A stretch of 64,000 bases of DNA from Eublepharis macularius (Eukaryota > Chordata > Lepidosauria > Squamata > Eublepharidae), in contig NC_072801.1 in assembly GCF_028583425.1 (NCBI RefSeq), positions 11,490,001 to 11,554,000 of the forward strand. The letters run 5' to 3'. Positions 59,601 through 64,000 of the stretch are shown piece after piece (within the stretch, counting starts at the first letter, position 1; the number at the start of each line of letters is the position of its first letter). The position numbers and the translations under genes are program-made. The notes under the pieces are model-generated. The model saw only the letters and a list, made by a program, of their open reading frames with translations. It made no database searches and was not told where the DNA came from.

Positions 59601-61860
59601 ACACATAAATCACAGTTCTTCCCGCATGAATGGGCTTCTATTCTTTATCTTGTCTTCCTGACTACTCCACTTTGATCCATCACGTGAAGTCACTGAAACA
59701 GTTTATTTCCACCCACTGCACCCCCCCTTCTTTTGTGCATAAGAACTTGCTGTCCCGTGAGCAATTGGGGGTCCATGATGGAATCTGCCCAAGGAGGCAC
59801 AATTTCTCCAATGTTCAACTCCTATTCTCACTGCCAGACACAAACTGCCTCTGACCGAGAAACCTGCTCCTTTCTTCCCCATCTCGTTCTTCATGCTATG
59901 GAGGGCTTCCCCACAATTCAGCAAACCTCTCTTGCATCCTCTAGCTTTCGTAAGCCACCAATCACAGTGAGAATTGAAGGGGACAAAACTAGCAGGACTT
60001 TTCTGAGCTGAGTTATGCCCCTCTAAACACTACTGGATTCAACTGACTTGCAAGAGTGTAAAACTCTGCTCCGGATGGCACTCTAAAATCACTATGCTAA
60101 TTTTTTTTTTAATGGCGCACGATAAGGAAGTGTAAAGGTTTGTAAGAAAATATACTGCTGGAAGAGTACCAAACATCTTGGGCAAGAAGAATTACCCAAC
60201 TGTACTATGTACACTGCATAAATATACATGATTTTTGAGCAAATAATTTTGGTTTTCCTCGGTAGAGAATTTGGACGCTGTTCAGTAACTTGGGACTCTT
60301 GACAGAGCGTGTACAATCCAAGACCCTCTGCATTTTCAGAGAATCCTTCTGTCTCCCGCTGCTGCATTAATGGGAGGAACTGCAGTATATAAGCAAAACC
60401 ACAAATAGGCCTATCCGTGTAGCTATCCACACATCCTTTGTTTGGGAGAAACTCCTTGTTGCAACAGAAGCAGGGAAAAAATGGCCACTGAATTTCAGCA
60501 TCCCTCACAGTCTAAACCTTCATTTCTGTTCTCCCCTAGCACTGTGTGAGCATCGAAATCAAATCTGCTCTCGCATTTTAGACAGTCTCTTCTAAACCTT
60601 ACCAGTAGTGAGAACTGCATGGTCTTCTACCACCCTGGAGACATAAGCATCAGGACTGACACAGAAGTCACTTGAACCCTGCAGAAGAGAAGACAAGGAA
60701 ACAATGGAAGGGAAGAAACAACAACCAAGCGTGGGTCACAACATTCTTGCCTTGGGATGTCTTATAATGCTACTCTTCCATAATTCACTTTCAATCATAC
60801 CTCAGGCAGCAACTCATTTTACCTATTTAAGAAGTCATGGGGCTTTTGAAGAGTCAACAAATCCATCTGGACAGGAACAAAAACTGTACATTTTGTCCCT
60901 GCCTTCTGACTTGCATCTTAGGGCCAGTTGATACATTCAACAGAACAGAGTGGCACAACTCTTCCCGGACTGTACCGGGTAGAATACGGGAGGTTATAGT
61001 GCGAACGTTCCCTCCGTCACTTCAGAAAGATAATCAGAATTTCAGGAAGAAGAAATACAACTAGCCCTTTCCCAGGCATGCTGGTTTTCTAGAGCTTTAT
61101 TTGGGGGAGGTGGGGTGGTGGTGGGAGCATACCAATGTGTATCTCTCCACCCCTTCTCCGCATGCACAGCCCCCGTCTGAAGCTTTACAGAACTCGATTG
61201 TGCAGAATGAATCATCTGCCACACCTCCAAATGGGAGTATACACAGAAAGCCTCTTAACGTCCTCAACAACTATTTTGCACCAAAATCATTTCTCATTCC
61301 TTCTGTGTCACCCATTCCTTAAAGTGCAGCGGAAAAAACATCTAGTAAAGCATGGCTTCTTTGCCTATACATCAGCATGCTGTCCGCAAGTCTCAGTCCC
61401 ACATGATTTCTGTAAACCAGAGACAAAGTCCACTCGCACTGCAAACACTGCTCTTGCACAAGGAAGCTTCACGAAGTTTAATAAGTACTACTATTCTCAT
61501 CCCTGGGATGTGCACGGGGCTAAGGCTGGCTGAGATTATGAGGGGCATACAGAGACCCTTTACTCTCTCTTACCATTCTGTTTTGTCACCTTCAAGTGCA
61601 CTGAGGACTGGGTGTGGAAGGCAGGGTTCCCTCGAACCCTCTGTGCAAAGGATTCACACACTGTAAATGAACAGTTCATGCCCTTATTCCTTTGTTTCAG
61701 CAACAATGATGCACAAGAGATGTGTGCTCACGTGTCTGGTTAACCTATAGAGATAACGGAGCACATTTTTGTACCAGAGCCACTTACCACAGCAACAGCT
61801 AGCTCCAGACCCAGTGATCCCCAGCTCACAATGAGGGCAAGAACCCCTAGAAGACATACC
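29573..61860 (-). CDS. TTYH3: Tweety family member 3, C-terminal half (nine exons)
   Basis: TTYH proteins are multi-pass plasma-membrane proteins first described as Ca2+- or volume-linked chloride channels; later structures argue for lipid binding instead. The nine exons join without a phase conflict into 283 residues. In order they hold a membrane segment ([20 protein letters not shown]), a Cys-bearing extracellular region, an N-glycosylation site (NST in [10 protein letters not shown]), the conserved [13 protein letters not shown] block, a last membrane segment ([20 protein letters not shown]) and a cytoplasmic tail ending in [10 protein letters not shown]. The tail carries the TTYH3-type block [15 protein letters not shown], whose PPSY fits a WW-domain PY motif. 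TTYH1 and TTYH2 are alternatives, but the tail and LFNG linkage fit TTYH3. The N-terminal half is off the right edge. Confidence 0.96.
30287..30510 (+). repeat. DIRS inverted terminal repeat, left
   Basis: Shared blocks with the reverse complement of 35730-35943 include gaggtttctacagcttta, cgtttcccgc and cttgtgcttctgggaga. Confidence 0.85.
30571..30660 (-). repeat. DIRS internal complementary region
   Basis: The reverse complement of 30571-30625 matches 30287-30341 at 50 of 55 bases, and all five differences are transitions. The following bases (about 30621-30660) resemble the reverse complement of the far right edge. This is the circle-junction template expected of DIRS elements. Confidence 0.85.
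30698..31694 (-). pseudogene. DIRS tyrosine recombinase remnant
   Basis: The N part reads [18 protein letters not shown], matching the first catalytic Arg box. The C part reads [13 protein letters not shown] and then [10 protein letters not shown], giving the H-x-x-R box and the nucleophile Tyr. The Trp codon expected before SSSDPF is TAG, and further stops occur in the middle. The last stop is TGA at 30700-30698. Confidence 0.82.
31696..32021. mobile_element. hAT-type MITE copy inside the DIRS element
   Basis: The ends cagggctttttttcagtagg and cagaaaaaaagccctg are complete. The flanks cctcatcc and cctcatgc match at 7 of 8 bases. It separates the RNase H and recombinase remains. Confidence 0.88.
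32030..33130 (-). pseudogene. DIRS RNase H and downstream domain remnant
   Basis: The three RNase H acids are visible: [15 protein letters not shown] (about 32805), [11 protein letters not shown] (about 32710) and [17 protein letters not shown] (about 32630). Further on, [14 protein letters not shown] (about 32150-32200) matches a block that follows RNase H in vertebrate DIRS polyproteins. At least one stop lies between the first two acids. Confidence 0.8.
33141..33447 (+). repeat. LINE 3' tail with expanded CCAA microsatellite
   Basis: The tail reads taatccgccctgagcctact and ggcggaatataaattgtaat, a common reptile LINE 3' end. It is followed by an expanded CCAA/CCAG array. It is inserted in the DIRS pol region. 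Confidence 0.75.
33245..33446. repeat. (CCAA)n/(CCAGCCAA)n microsatellite
   Basis: About 200 bases of CCAA units, with CCAG variants roughly every 8-32 bases. It yields meaningless long frames repeating Gly-Trp-Leu-Val. Confidence 0.95.
33448..33971 (-). pseudogene. DIRS reverse transcriptase fragment
   Basis: It reads [17 protein letters not shown], then [19 protein letters not shown] and the catalytic YLDD box ([10 protein letters not shown], near 33565-33595). The frame is open until a LINE tail and CCAA microsatellite cut it at 33447. Confidence 0.85.
34187..34880 (-). pseudogene. DIRS gag-like ORF remnant
   Basis: The frame contains [19 protein letters not shown] and [12 protein letters not shown], blocks common in the gag-like ORF of vertebrate DIRS elements. 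It lies upstream of the RT on the same strand, as expected. Confidence 0.7.
35004..35488. mobile_element. GC-rich foldback element inside the DIRS element
   Basis: The right end reads acccgaatagcacagccct. The interior palindrome centres near 35130 (cctcaaatggcc against ggccatttgagg). A second hairpin (ttaaagggccctgccgctgc) lies near 35290-35330. It is the same family as 35-546 and 48680-49290. Confidence 0.65.
35730..35943 (-). repeat. DIRS inverted terminal repeat, right
   Basis: It pairs with the left ITR in opposite orientation. The outer edge is near gccaatgaatataaagttgt. Confidence 0.82.
36003..36075 (-). repeat. 5S-type SINE 3' tail
   Basis: The sequence ggcgaccctatgaatgaaag with the nearby accatcaagttgcctccgac is the reverse complement of the tail of 5S-derived SINEs. 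Confidence 0.55.
36118..36640 (-). repeat. tRNA-derived SINE, split by a MITE
   Basis: On the - strand it runs from the tRNA-like head (gtgtagtgattaagagcacg; ggtttgattcccc as B box) through ctcagccccacccacctcac to the tail taaatcaaatgttgttatta. It resembles the Sauria SINE class of squamates. The MITE at 36212-36470 interrupts it. Confidence 0.75.
36212..36470. mobile_element. hAT-type MITE, second family (CAGGGATCATTTC)
   Basis: It starts cagggatcatttcgtag and ends caaaatgagcgctg. A perfect 8-base duplication CCCACAAC flanks it (36204-36211 and 36471-36478). Confidence 0.85.
37008..37115 (+). repeat. 5S-type SINE, 3' part only
   Basis: The block ggcaatggcaaactgcctct, then cttgccataagtcagctgtg, matches the body and tail of the SINEs at 38966 and 49950. 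Confidence 0.6.
37236..37850 (-). repeat. Old SINE fragments
   Basis: About 37240-37450 is tRNA-SINE-like on the - strand (ggttaagcggctgagctcca head). About 37620-37850 is similar and more decayed. No gene is seen. Confidence 0.45.
37851..38965. other. Intron block, nothing recognised
   Basis: AT-rich TTYH3 intron sequence. No exon, RNA gene or clear repeat was identified. Confidence 0.5.
38966..39160 (-). repeat. 5S rRNA-derived SINE
   Basis: The reverse complement of 39070-39150 follows 5S rRNA: gatctcatcagatctcagaa, gctaagcagggttaat and ggatgggagacc. The tail with tggtttgccattgcctgcct lies at its 3' side. Confidence 0.8.
39161..43025. other. Intron block with minor repeats
   Basis: No exon was found. 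It contains a pair of opposed copies of tccaattgcaaacaattgca-like sequence near 39235-39300, a GA-rich tract at 40126-40152, GAAA/GAGA near 41565-41600, and a decayed SINE near 42370-42530. Confidence 0.45.
43026..43071. repeat. Short palindromic MITE remnant
   Basis: Perfect 14-base arms agcacccttctaag and cttagaagggtgct surround an 18-base loop. Related decayed copies lie near 3340, 23430, 37180, 58981 and 60010. Confidence 0.65.
43595..43670 (-). CDS. TTYH3: TTYH3 exon: [14 protein letters not shown]
   Basis: The 76-bp exon's first base closes the Met codon. It then reads [20 protein letters not shown] and SPPPS. The acceptor is ccaccccag and the donor gtaagt. The Tyr that completes the PPSY motif lies in the next exon, 14 kb away. 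Confidence 0.95.
44896..45547 (-). mobile_element. CR1 LINE, 5'-truncated copy
   Basis: An uninterrupted 186-codon frame (45527-44967) encodes the C-terminal part of the CR1 reverse-transcriptase [35 protein letters not shown], then [10 protein letters not shown]. The 3' UTR ends with the CR1-type octamer pattern ctatgattctatga near 44896. The intact frame suggests a fairly recent insertion. It sits in a TTYH3 intron. Confidence 0.92.
45548..46364. other. Intron block, nothing recognised
   Basis: No coding or repeat feature was identified with confidence between the CR1 copy and the next TTYH3 exon. Confidence 0.45.
46365..46541 (-). CDS. TTYH3: TTYH3 exon: cytoplasmic tail, acidic and Ser/Tyr-rich
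   Basis: At 177 bp it is the longest exon here. It starts with the acidic run SSDDEGEDE, then [20 protein letters not shown] and continues to APVTEYM. The acceptor is cctctcttacag and the donor gtgagtag. It ends in phase 2 within the Met codon. Confidence 0.95.
46542..48429. other. Intron block, nothing recognised
   Basis: TTYH3 intron. There is a C-run near 47316-47326. No exon or RNA gene is seen. Confidence 0.45.
48430..49560 (+). pseudogene. LINE 3' region split by a GC-rich foldback element
   Basis: It starts with ggtgctttctctgtggtggc, the coding end also found at 18540. It continues as LINE 3' UTR and resumes after the insertion, ending ccttggatctcagtgagaaa with a taaacaaacc tail. It is the same family as 18460-19315. 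Confidence 0.6.
48680..49290. mobile_element. GC-rich foldback element in LINE
   Basis: The 14-base flanking repeats actgctagggagta (48666-48679) and actactagggagta (49291-49304) differ at one base. The interior shares attcgggtttcgg and cctcaaatggccgcc blocks with 35004-35488. The LINE reads through the two flanks, which supports insertion. Confidence 0.7.
49614..49750 (-). CDS. TTYH3: TTYH3 exon: last membrane segment
   Basis: The 137-bp exon reads [17 protein letters not shown], then a hydrophobic run [20 protein letters not shown], then SVPHTWQQK. It ends in phase 2 (AG) before gtatgt. The acceptor is ctgtccttag. A SINE fragment begins about 18 bases upstream. Confidence 0.96.
49768..49848 (-). 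repeat. tRNA-SINE fragment next to a TTYH3 splice acceptor
   Basis: On the - strand it reads gtgtagaggttaagagtgct as the tRNA-like head and gggttcaaattcc as B box. It ends about 18 bases before the acceptor of the exon at 49614-49750. Confidence 0.65.
49950..50150 (+). repeat. 5S rRNA-derived SINE
   Basis: The 5S-like head includes cagaaactaagcagggttgg and acttgaatgggagaccactg. The body with ggcaaagcagctcagctccc and the tail with gttggttgcgactaaatggc follow. It lies in the intron between two TTYH3 exons. Confidence 0.85.
50433..50525 (-). CDS. TTYH3: TTYH3 exon: glycosylation site and LVDCRSLHL
   Basis: The 93-bp, phase-0 exon of 31 codons begins [20 protein letters not shown]. The acceptor is gcccacag and the donor gtgagc. 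NST is a potential N-glycosylation site, which places this part outside the cell. Confidence 0.95.
50639..50731 (-). CDS. TTYH3: TTYH3 exon: [20 protein letters not shown]
   Basis: The 93-bp, phase-0 exon encodes 31 residues ending REYPTSK. The acceptor is tttgagcag and the donor gtaaat. Only 113 bases of intron separate it from the next exon. Confidence 0.95.
50732..51382. other. Intron block, nothing recognised
   Basis: TTYH3 intron. No coding or clear repeat feature was found. Confidence 0.45.
51447..51727 (+). mobile_element. 281-bp non-autonomous DIRS-like element
   Basis: The left edge (gttgttcatctaggtcttcc, tgcaggcacacatgggactg) matches the left edge of the DIRS at 30287. The right edge (gggactgcacaggaagaccg) matches the opposite DIRS edge. 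The intact right half of the foldback shows that the target read cgagaatcacag. Here it is split after cgagaa with no target duplication and loss of one t, as expected of tyrosine-recombinase integration. Confidence 0.7.
51729..51770. repeat. Perfect 42-base palindrome
   Basis: The arms cttcgtcagatg|catctgacgaag extend to 21 bases on each side with no spacer and no mismatch. It is the centre of the foldback pair. Confidence 0.92.
52261..52440. repeat. Second foldback of the same class
   Basis: The outer 20 bases gcagtagaaaagagcaagag are perfectly complementary to the right end. Inner arms (gagactaacaaaattggtgg against ccaccaattttgttagtctt) also pair. The centre holds gtgactcacgaaagctcac. Confidence 0.8.
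52441..53071. other. Intron block, nothing recognised
   Basis: TTYH3 intron between the foldback repeat and the exon at 53072. Nothing was identified. Confidence 0.45.
53072..53127 (-). CDS. TTYH3: TTYH3 exon: [18 protein letters not shown]
   Basis: The 56-bp exon completes the Asp codon (G|AT) and adds 18 codons. The acceptor is ttttttgcag and the donor gtgagtg. It contains one conserved Cys. Confidence 0.95.
53335..53440 (+). repeat. Stray DIRS-type terminal repeat
   Basis: The string acagttacacttacctgttc, then ggtgttcattatggggtcat and a gcgcatgctcaggcc block, follows the DIRS outer edge in decayed form. Confidence 0.45.
53441..54439. other. Intron block, nothing recognised
   Basis: TTYH3 intron. 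No exon is seen. Confidence 0.4.
54440..54533. repeat. (TTTG)n/(TTTA)n microsatellite
   Basis: TTTG units are flanked by TTTA units for about 94 bases, directly before a LINE fragment. Confidence 0.95.
54540..55720 (+). pseudogene. LINE RT fragment interrupted by a 629-bp insertion
   Basis: The frame reads [20 protein letters not shown], then [20 protein letters not shown] and [11 protein letters not shown]. It resumes after the insertion with [15 protein letters not shown] and [11 protein letters not shown]. These blocks fit the RT C-terminal part of Jockey/L2-type LINEs. Stops are present. Confidence 0.75.
54876..55504 (+). mobile_element. LTR-element-like insertion in the LINE
   Basis: ACAAGG occurs at both edges (54870-54875 and 55505-55510), where the LINE frame breaks and resumes. 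A 99-codon frame (54880-55179) ends in a basic stretch ([17 protein letters not shown]). It is followed by repeats of ggaactctgacccttggact. It may be a solo LTR or the tail of a Ty3/gypsy-like element; the ends do not clearly read TG...CA. Confidence 0.4.
55721..57622. other. Intron block with CA tract and SINE trace
   Basis: (AC)n lies near 56013-56038, and a tRNA-SINE A-box fragment (ctcaaccactgagccacgg) near 56834-56855. No exon was found. Confidence 0.45.
57623..57766. repeat. 144-bp direct duplication, copy A
   Basis: It differs from copy B at 58727-58870 at 3 of 144 positions. No transposon ends are seen at the borders. Confidence 0.88.
58727..58870. repeat. 144-bp direct duplication, copy B
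   Basis: Partner of 57623-57766, about 1.1 kb apart and in the same orientation. It is followed at once by a short tandem repeat. Confidence 0.88.
58871..58911. repeat. Short tandem duplication
   Basis: The unit tatgcagctgatgagttgagacc is followed by a near copy tatgcagctgacgagttg. Confidence 0.8.
58981..59014. repeat. Short palindromic MITE remnant
   Basis: The arms acacccttct and agaagggtgt are perfect. It is the same class as 43026-43071. Confidence 0.55.
59041..60602. other. Intron block, nothing recognised
   Basis: AT-rich TTYH3 intron with a decayed palindromic MITE near 60010-60090. No exon is seen. Confidence 0.45.
60603..60678 (-). CDS. TTYH3: TTYH3 exon: GSSDFCV extracellular region
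   Basis: The 76-bp exon follows the acceptor cttctgcag, starts at a codon boundary and ends in phase 1 before gtaagg. It reads [20 protein letters not shown] then AVLTT. Confidence 0.95.
61788..61860 (-). CDS. TTYH3: TTYH3 exon: membrane segment
   Basis: The 73-bp exon follows the acceptor ccttctgcag; its first base completes a codon begun in an exon outside the window. Twenty-four codons read [20 protein letters not shown] then AVAV. The donor is gtaagtgg. The intron upstream exceeds 2.1 kb. Confidence 0.94.
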
Positions 61861-63092
61861 CTGCAGAAGGAGGAGAAATGAGGCATGGTTGACAGATGGA
61901 TCGGCTCCAGATGTAATACCTTAATCTTCACCACAGTCTGTAATTCGTAGTTCAAAGCAACAAGGCAAAGCTGCCAACCAATTTGCATTTCCGCAACTAG
62001 CAGTTGCGGGGGGTGGCGGCTGCCAAAGTCAGCATCTTGGCCATGTTTAGGAAACTCAGATCAGCACTGTACAAAAAGCTCTGTGCAGAAAACCTGAAAC
62101 TGAGCTAGGCATTAACAAAAATGATCATTTGGTAGACAGACCTTTATTTTGAATAAAGAAATAAACCTTGGACGCTCATGCACACACAGATTCAACCAGA
62201 CAACAACGCTGGTGGTTCACATTCTTGAGGTAGGAGAAGAATGAATGGATGTGAAGTGTGTAGTCCAGGGGTGGAACCAACCTCTAATAGCGCTCTGAGC
62301 AGATACAGACCTGGCCATTTCATACCAGGGTGGAGTGGTGCTTAAAACAACAAACCTCTGTTATCCGGGGGGAGGGCTTCAGTGGGGCCTCCTGCTCTAG
62401 AACAAACCCACCTCCCTTGCCACTACCCAATTAATCTGGCCTCTCCCTTCTGGGCACAATCCCAACAGCTGCCCAGAGGTAGAGGTGTATAGATACTCTT
62501 TCTTTGCTCCCATCACTTCTCAGTTCAGGGAAGACAGTGGGCAAACAGGCAAGGAATGCAAAGAGAAGCAGAACTCTGTGGCTGGCAGTGGGCCCTTCGT
62601 AGGTGCCCTGCAATACCAAGCCCTGACATCAGCCTTGTTTTTTATCTCTCACACATTTGGTAACAATTCTCTCTTCCCTGCAGATGACAAAGAAGATGGA
62701 AAACATTTTATTCCATCCTGATCTTAAATCCATAGGGCTCACAGAAGTGCTTTAGGGGGTGTGATCAGACGGTTCTTGGTCTAAGCATGTGGGAAACCAC
62801 CAAATGCAAAAACCCGGAATAGGCATATTGCAAAGTAGAACAAATGTTTTAAAGGTAGGGTCTAATAATTCTTAAGAGTACAATGCACAGGATCTGAAGG
62901 CCCACACAACTGATCTGACGTGCACCAGGTGACGGGAACACCAGCTTTGCCCTACCCACTCTCCCGGATCACTGAAAAAATACTCCTGAACCTAATGGAA
63001 ATTTCAAAGTTGGTTTTGAAAAGCAAACATCCCCTGCCCTCTGATGCCGTGCTGAAGGACAAAACACACACACCCTTCAAGCCCTTTGAGTA
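61861..63092. other. Intron block, nothing recognised
   Basis: TTYH3 intron upstream of the first exon seen here. The next expected exon, with the preceding membrane segment, was searched for by eye and not found before the window ends. Confidence 0.5.
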
Positions 63093-63300
63093 GACCTAAA
63101 TAAGTTCTTTATACTGAATCAGACCCTCAGTCCACCAAGGTCTGTATTGTCTACTCAGACCGGCAGCTGCTCTCCAAGGTCTCATGCAGAGGTCTTTCCC
63201 ATCACCTGATATCTGTTCCTTTCAACTGGAGATGCTGGGGATTGAACCGGGGACTCTCTGCATGCAAAGCAGATGCTGTACCTCTGAGCCACAGACCCTG
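63093..63300 (-). repeat. tRNA-derived SINE
   Basis: On the - strand the A box tggctcagaggtacagcatc and the B box ggttcaatcccc are followed by a body with aggtgatgggaaagacctct and ggtctgattcagtataaag. This is a common squamate tRNA-SINE layout. A (TG)n tract at about 63388-63410 follows. Confidence 0.8.
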
Positions 63301-64000
63301 CTGTAGGGAAGGTTGGGGGTTCAAAATACCAGGGGCCCTGATCATCTGTTAAGCTGGGCAGGTCAAGTGATTTGTTTTCATGCAGTGGTTGGGTTGTGTG
63401 TGTGTGTGTGGGGGGGGGCAATCAGAAATCTTTGCTGGGGCCCAAAGCGGCATCTTGAGCAGGTAAATGAAGCTGAAAATCTTCCAGTTTCAAAATCCCT
63501 CACTCTCTTGCATCGACAAATTATTAGGAAGCATGGCTGCATGTGTGAAATTCAACTGCCACGTTTTGTTATCTACGCCACTCAATCTTGTGCATATTTA
63601 TTTTTCAGTAAGTCTACCCCCATGTTCAACAGGGCAAGGAATGCAAGAATTCACCCGTAAATTAACCAAGGCAGGCGACAGCTAAACTCCACCAGAAAGC
63701 TTGGTAAATCCTTAAATGTCAAGTTCTAGCCCCATCTTGTGATTTCTCAAGTCATAAAAAAGCAACACATGAAAATTGTGCGAAAGTTTTCAACTTGTCA
63801 AAACAAGGAATTTAATTAGCTAACAATTTGTGTCATCTGATTATGTGTGTGCAATATAAGGCATCAGTGAGACAGAAGCTACAGACATGACAAAGTTTCT
63901 ACTGAGTGACACCAATGCTTTGCCTTTACTTCATAACCCTGTCCAGTGGTGGCTGTTTCATCTCACTGCCAATATAGCCAGAGGAACCACCCACCCTCCA

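Noticed and set aside
63093-63300. A tRNA gene
   Set aside because: A and B boxes are present but no cloverleaf can be drawn, and a SINE body follows.

Overview
This is a vertebrate nuclear window, most likely from a squamate reptile and probably a gecko. The evidence is vertebrate gene structure (short exons with GT/AG introns), a CR1 LINE with the typical CR1 3' end, 5S-rRNA-derived and tRNA-derived SINEs, a DIRS retrotransposon, and many copies of one hAT-type MITE. The species call is an inference from the repeat mix. It is not prokaryotic, and most open frames here are chance or repeat-derived.

Two host genes are recognisable, and their 3' ends face each other. LFNG (lunatic fringe, + strand) contributes its last two coding exons (678-763 and 1271-1337) and a 3' UTR. 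TTYH3 (tweety family member 3, - strand) contributes nine consecutive coding exons between 61860 and 29573. They encode the C-terminal ~283 residues, and all splice phases agree. The rest of TTYH3 lies beyond the right edge.

Layout: 1-1337 LFNG introns and exons; 1338 to about 4080 LFNG 3' UTR; about 4.1-22.5 kb repeat-rich intergenic DNA. The intergenic part holds a pair of ~2.2 kb inverted arms (5036-7236 and 19545-21705), a Ty3/gypsy-like pol end, a hAT composite, a decayed glycoprotein-like reading frame (14435-15532) and many MITEs. About 22.5-29.57 kb is TTYH3 3' flank and UTR. The 14 kb last intron of TTYH3 (29645-43594) holds a nearly full-length, decayed DIRS element (30287-35943) with inverted terminal repeats, an internal complementary region, and gag-like, RT, RNase H and tyrosine recombinase remains. 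43.6-61.9 kb is exons and introns with CR1, SINE, foldback and LINE insertions. 61.9-64 kb is intron with a SINE.

I found no rRNA or tRNA gene, CRISPR array or operon. The most informative items are the direct LFNG/TTYH3 tail-to-tail arrangement, the DIRS architecture, a 281-bp DIRS-like non-autonomous insertion without target duplication, and the unidentified glycoprotein-like relic.
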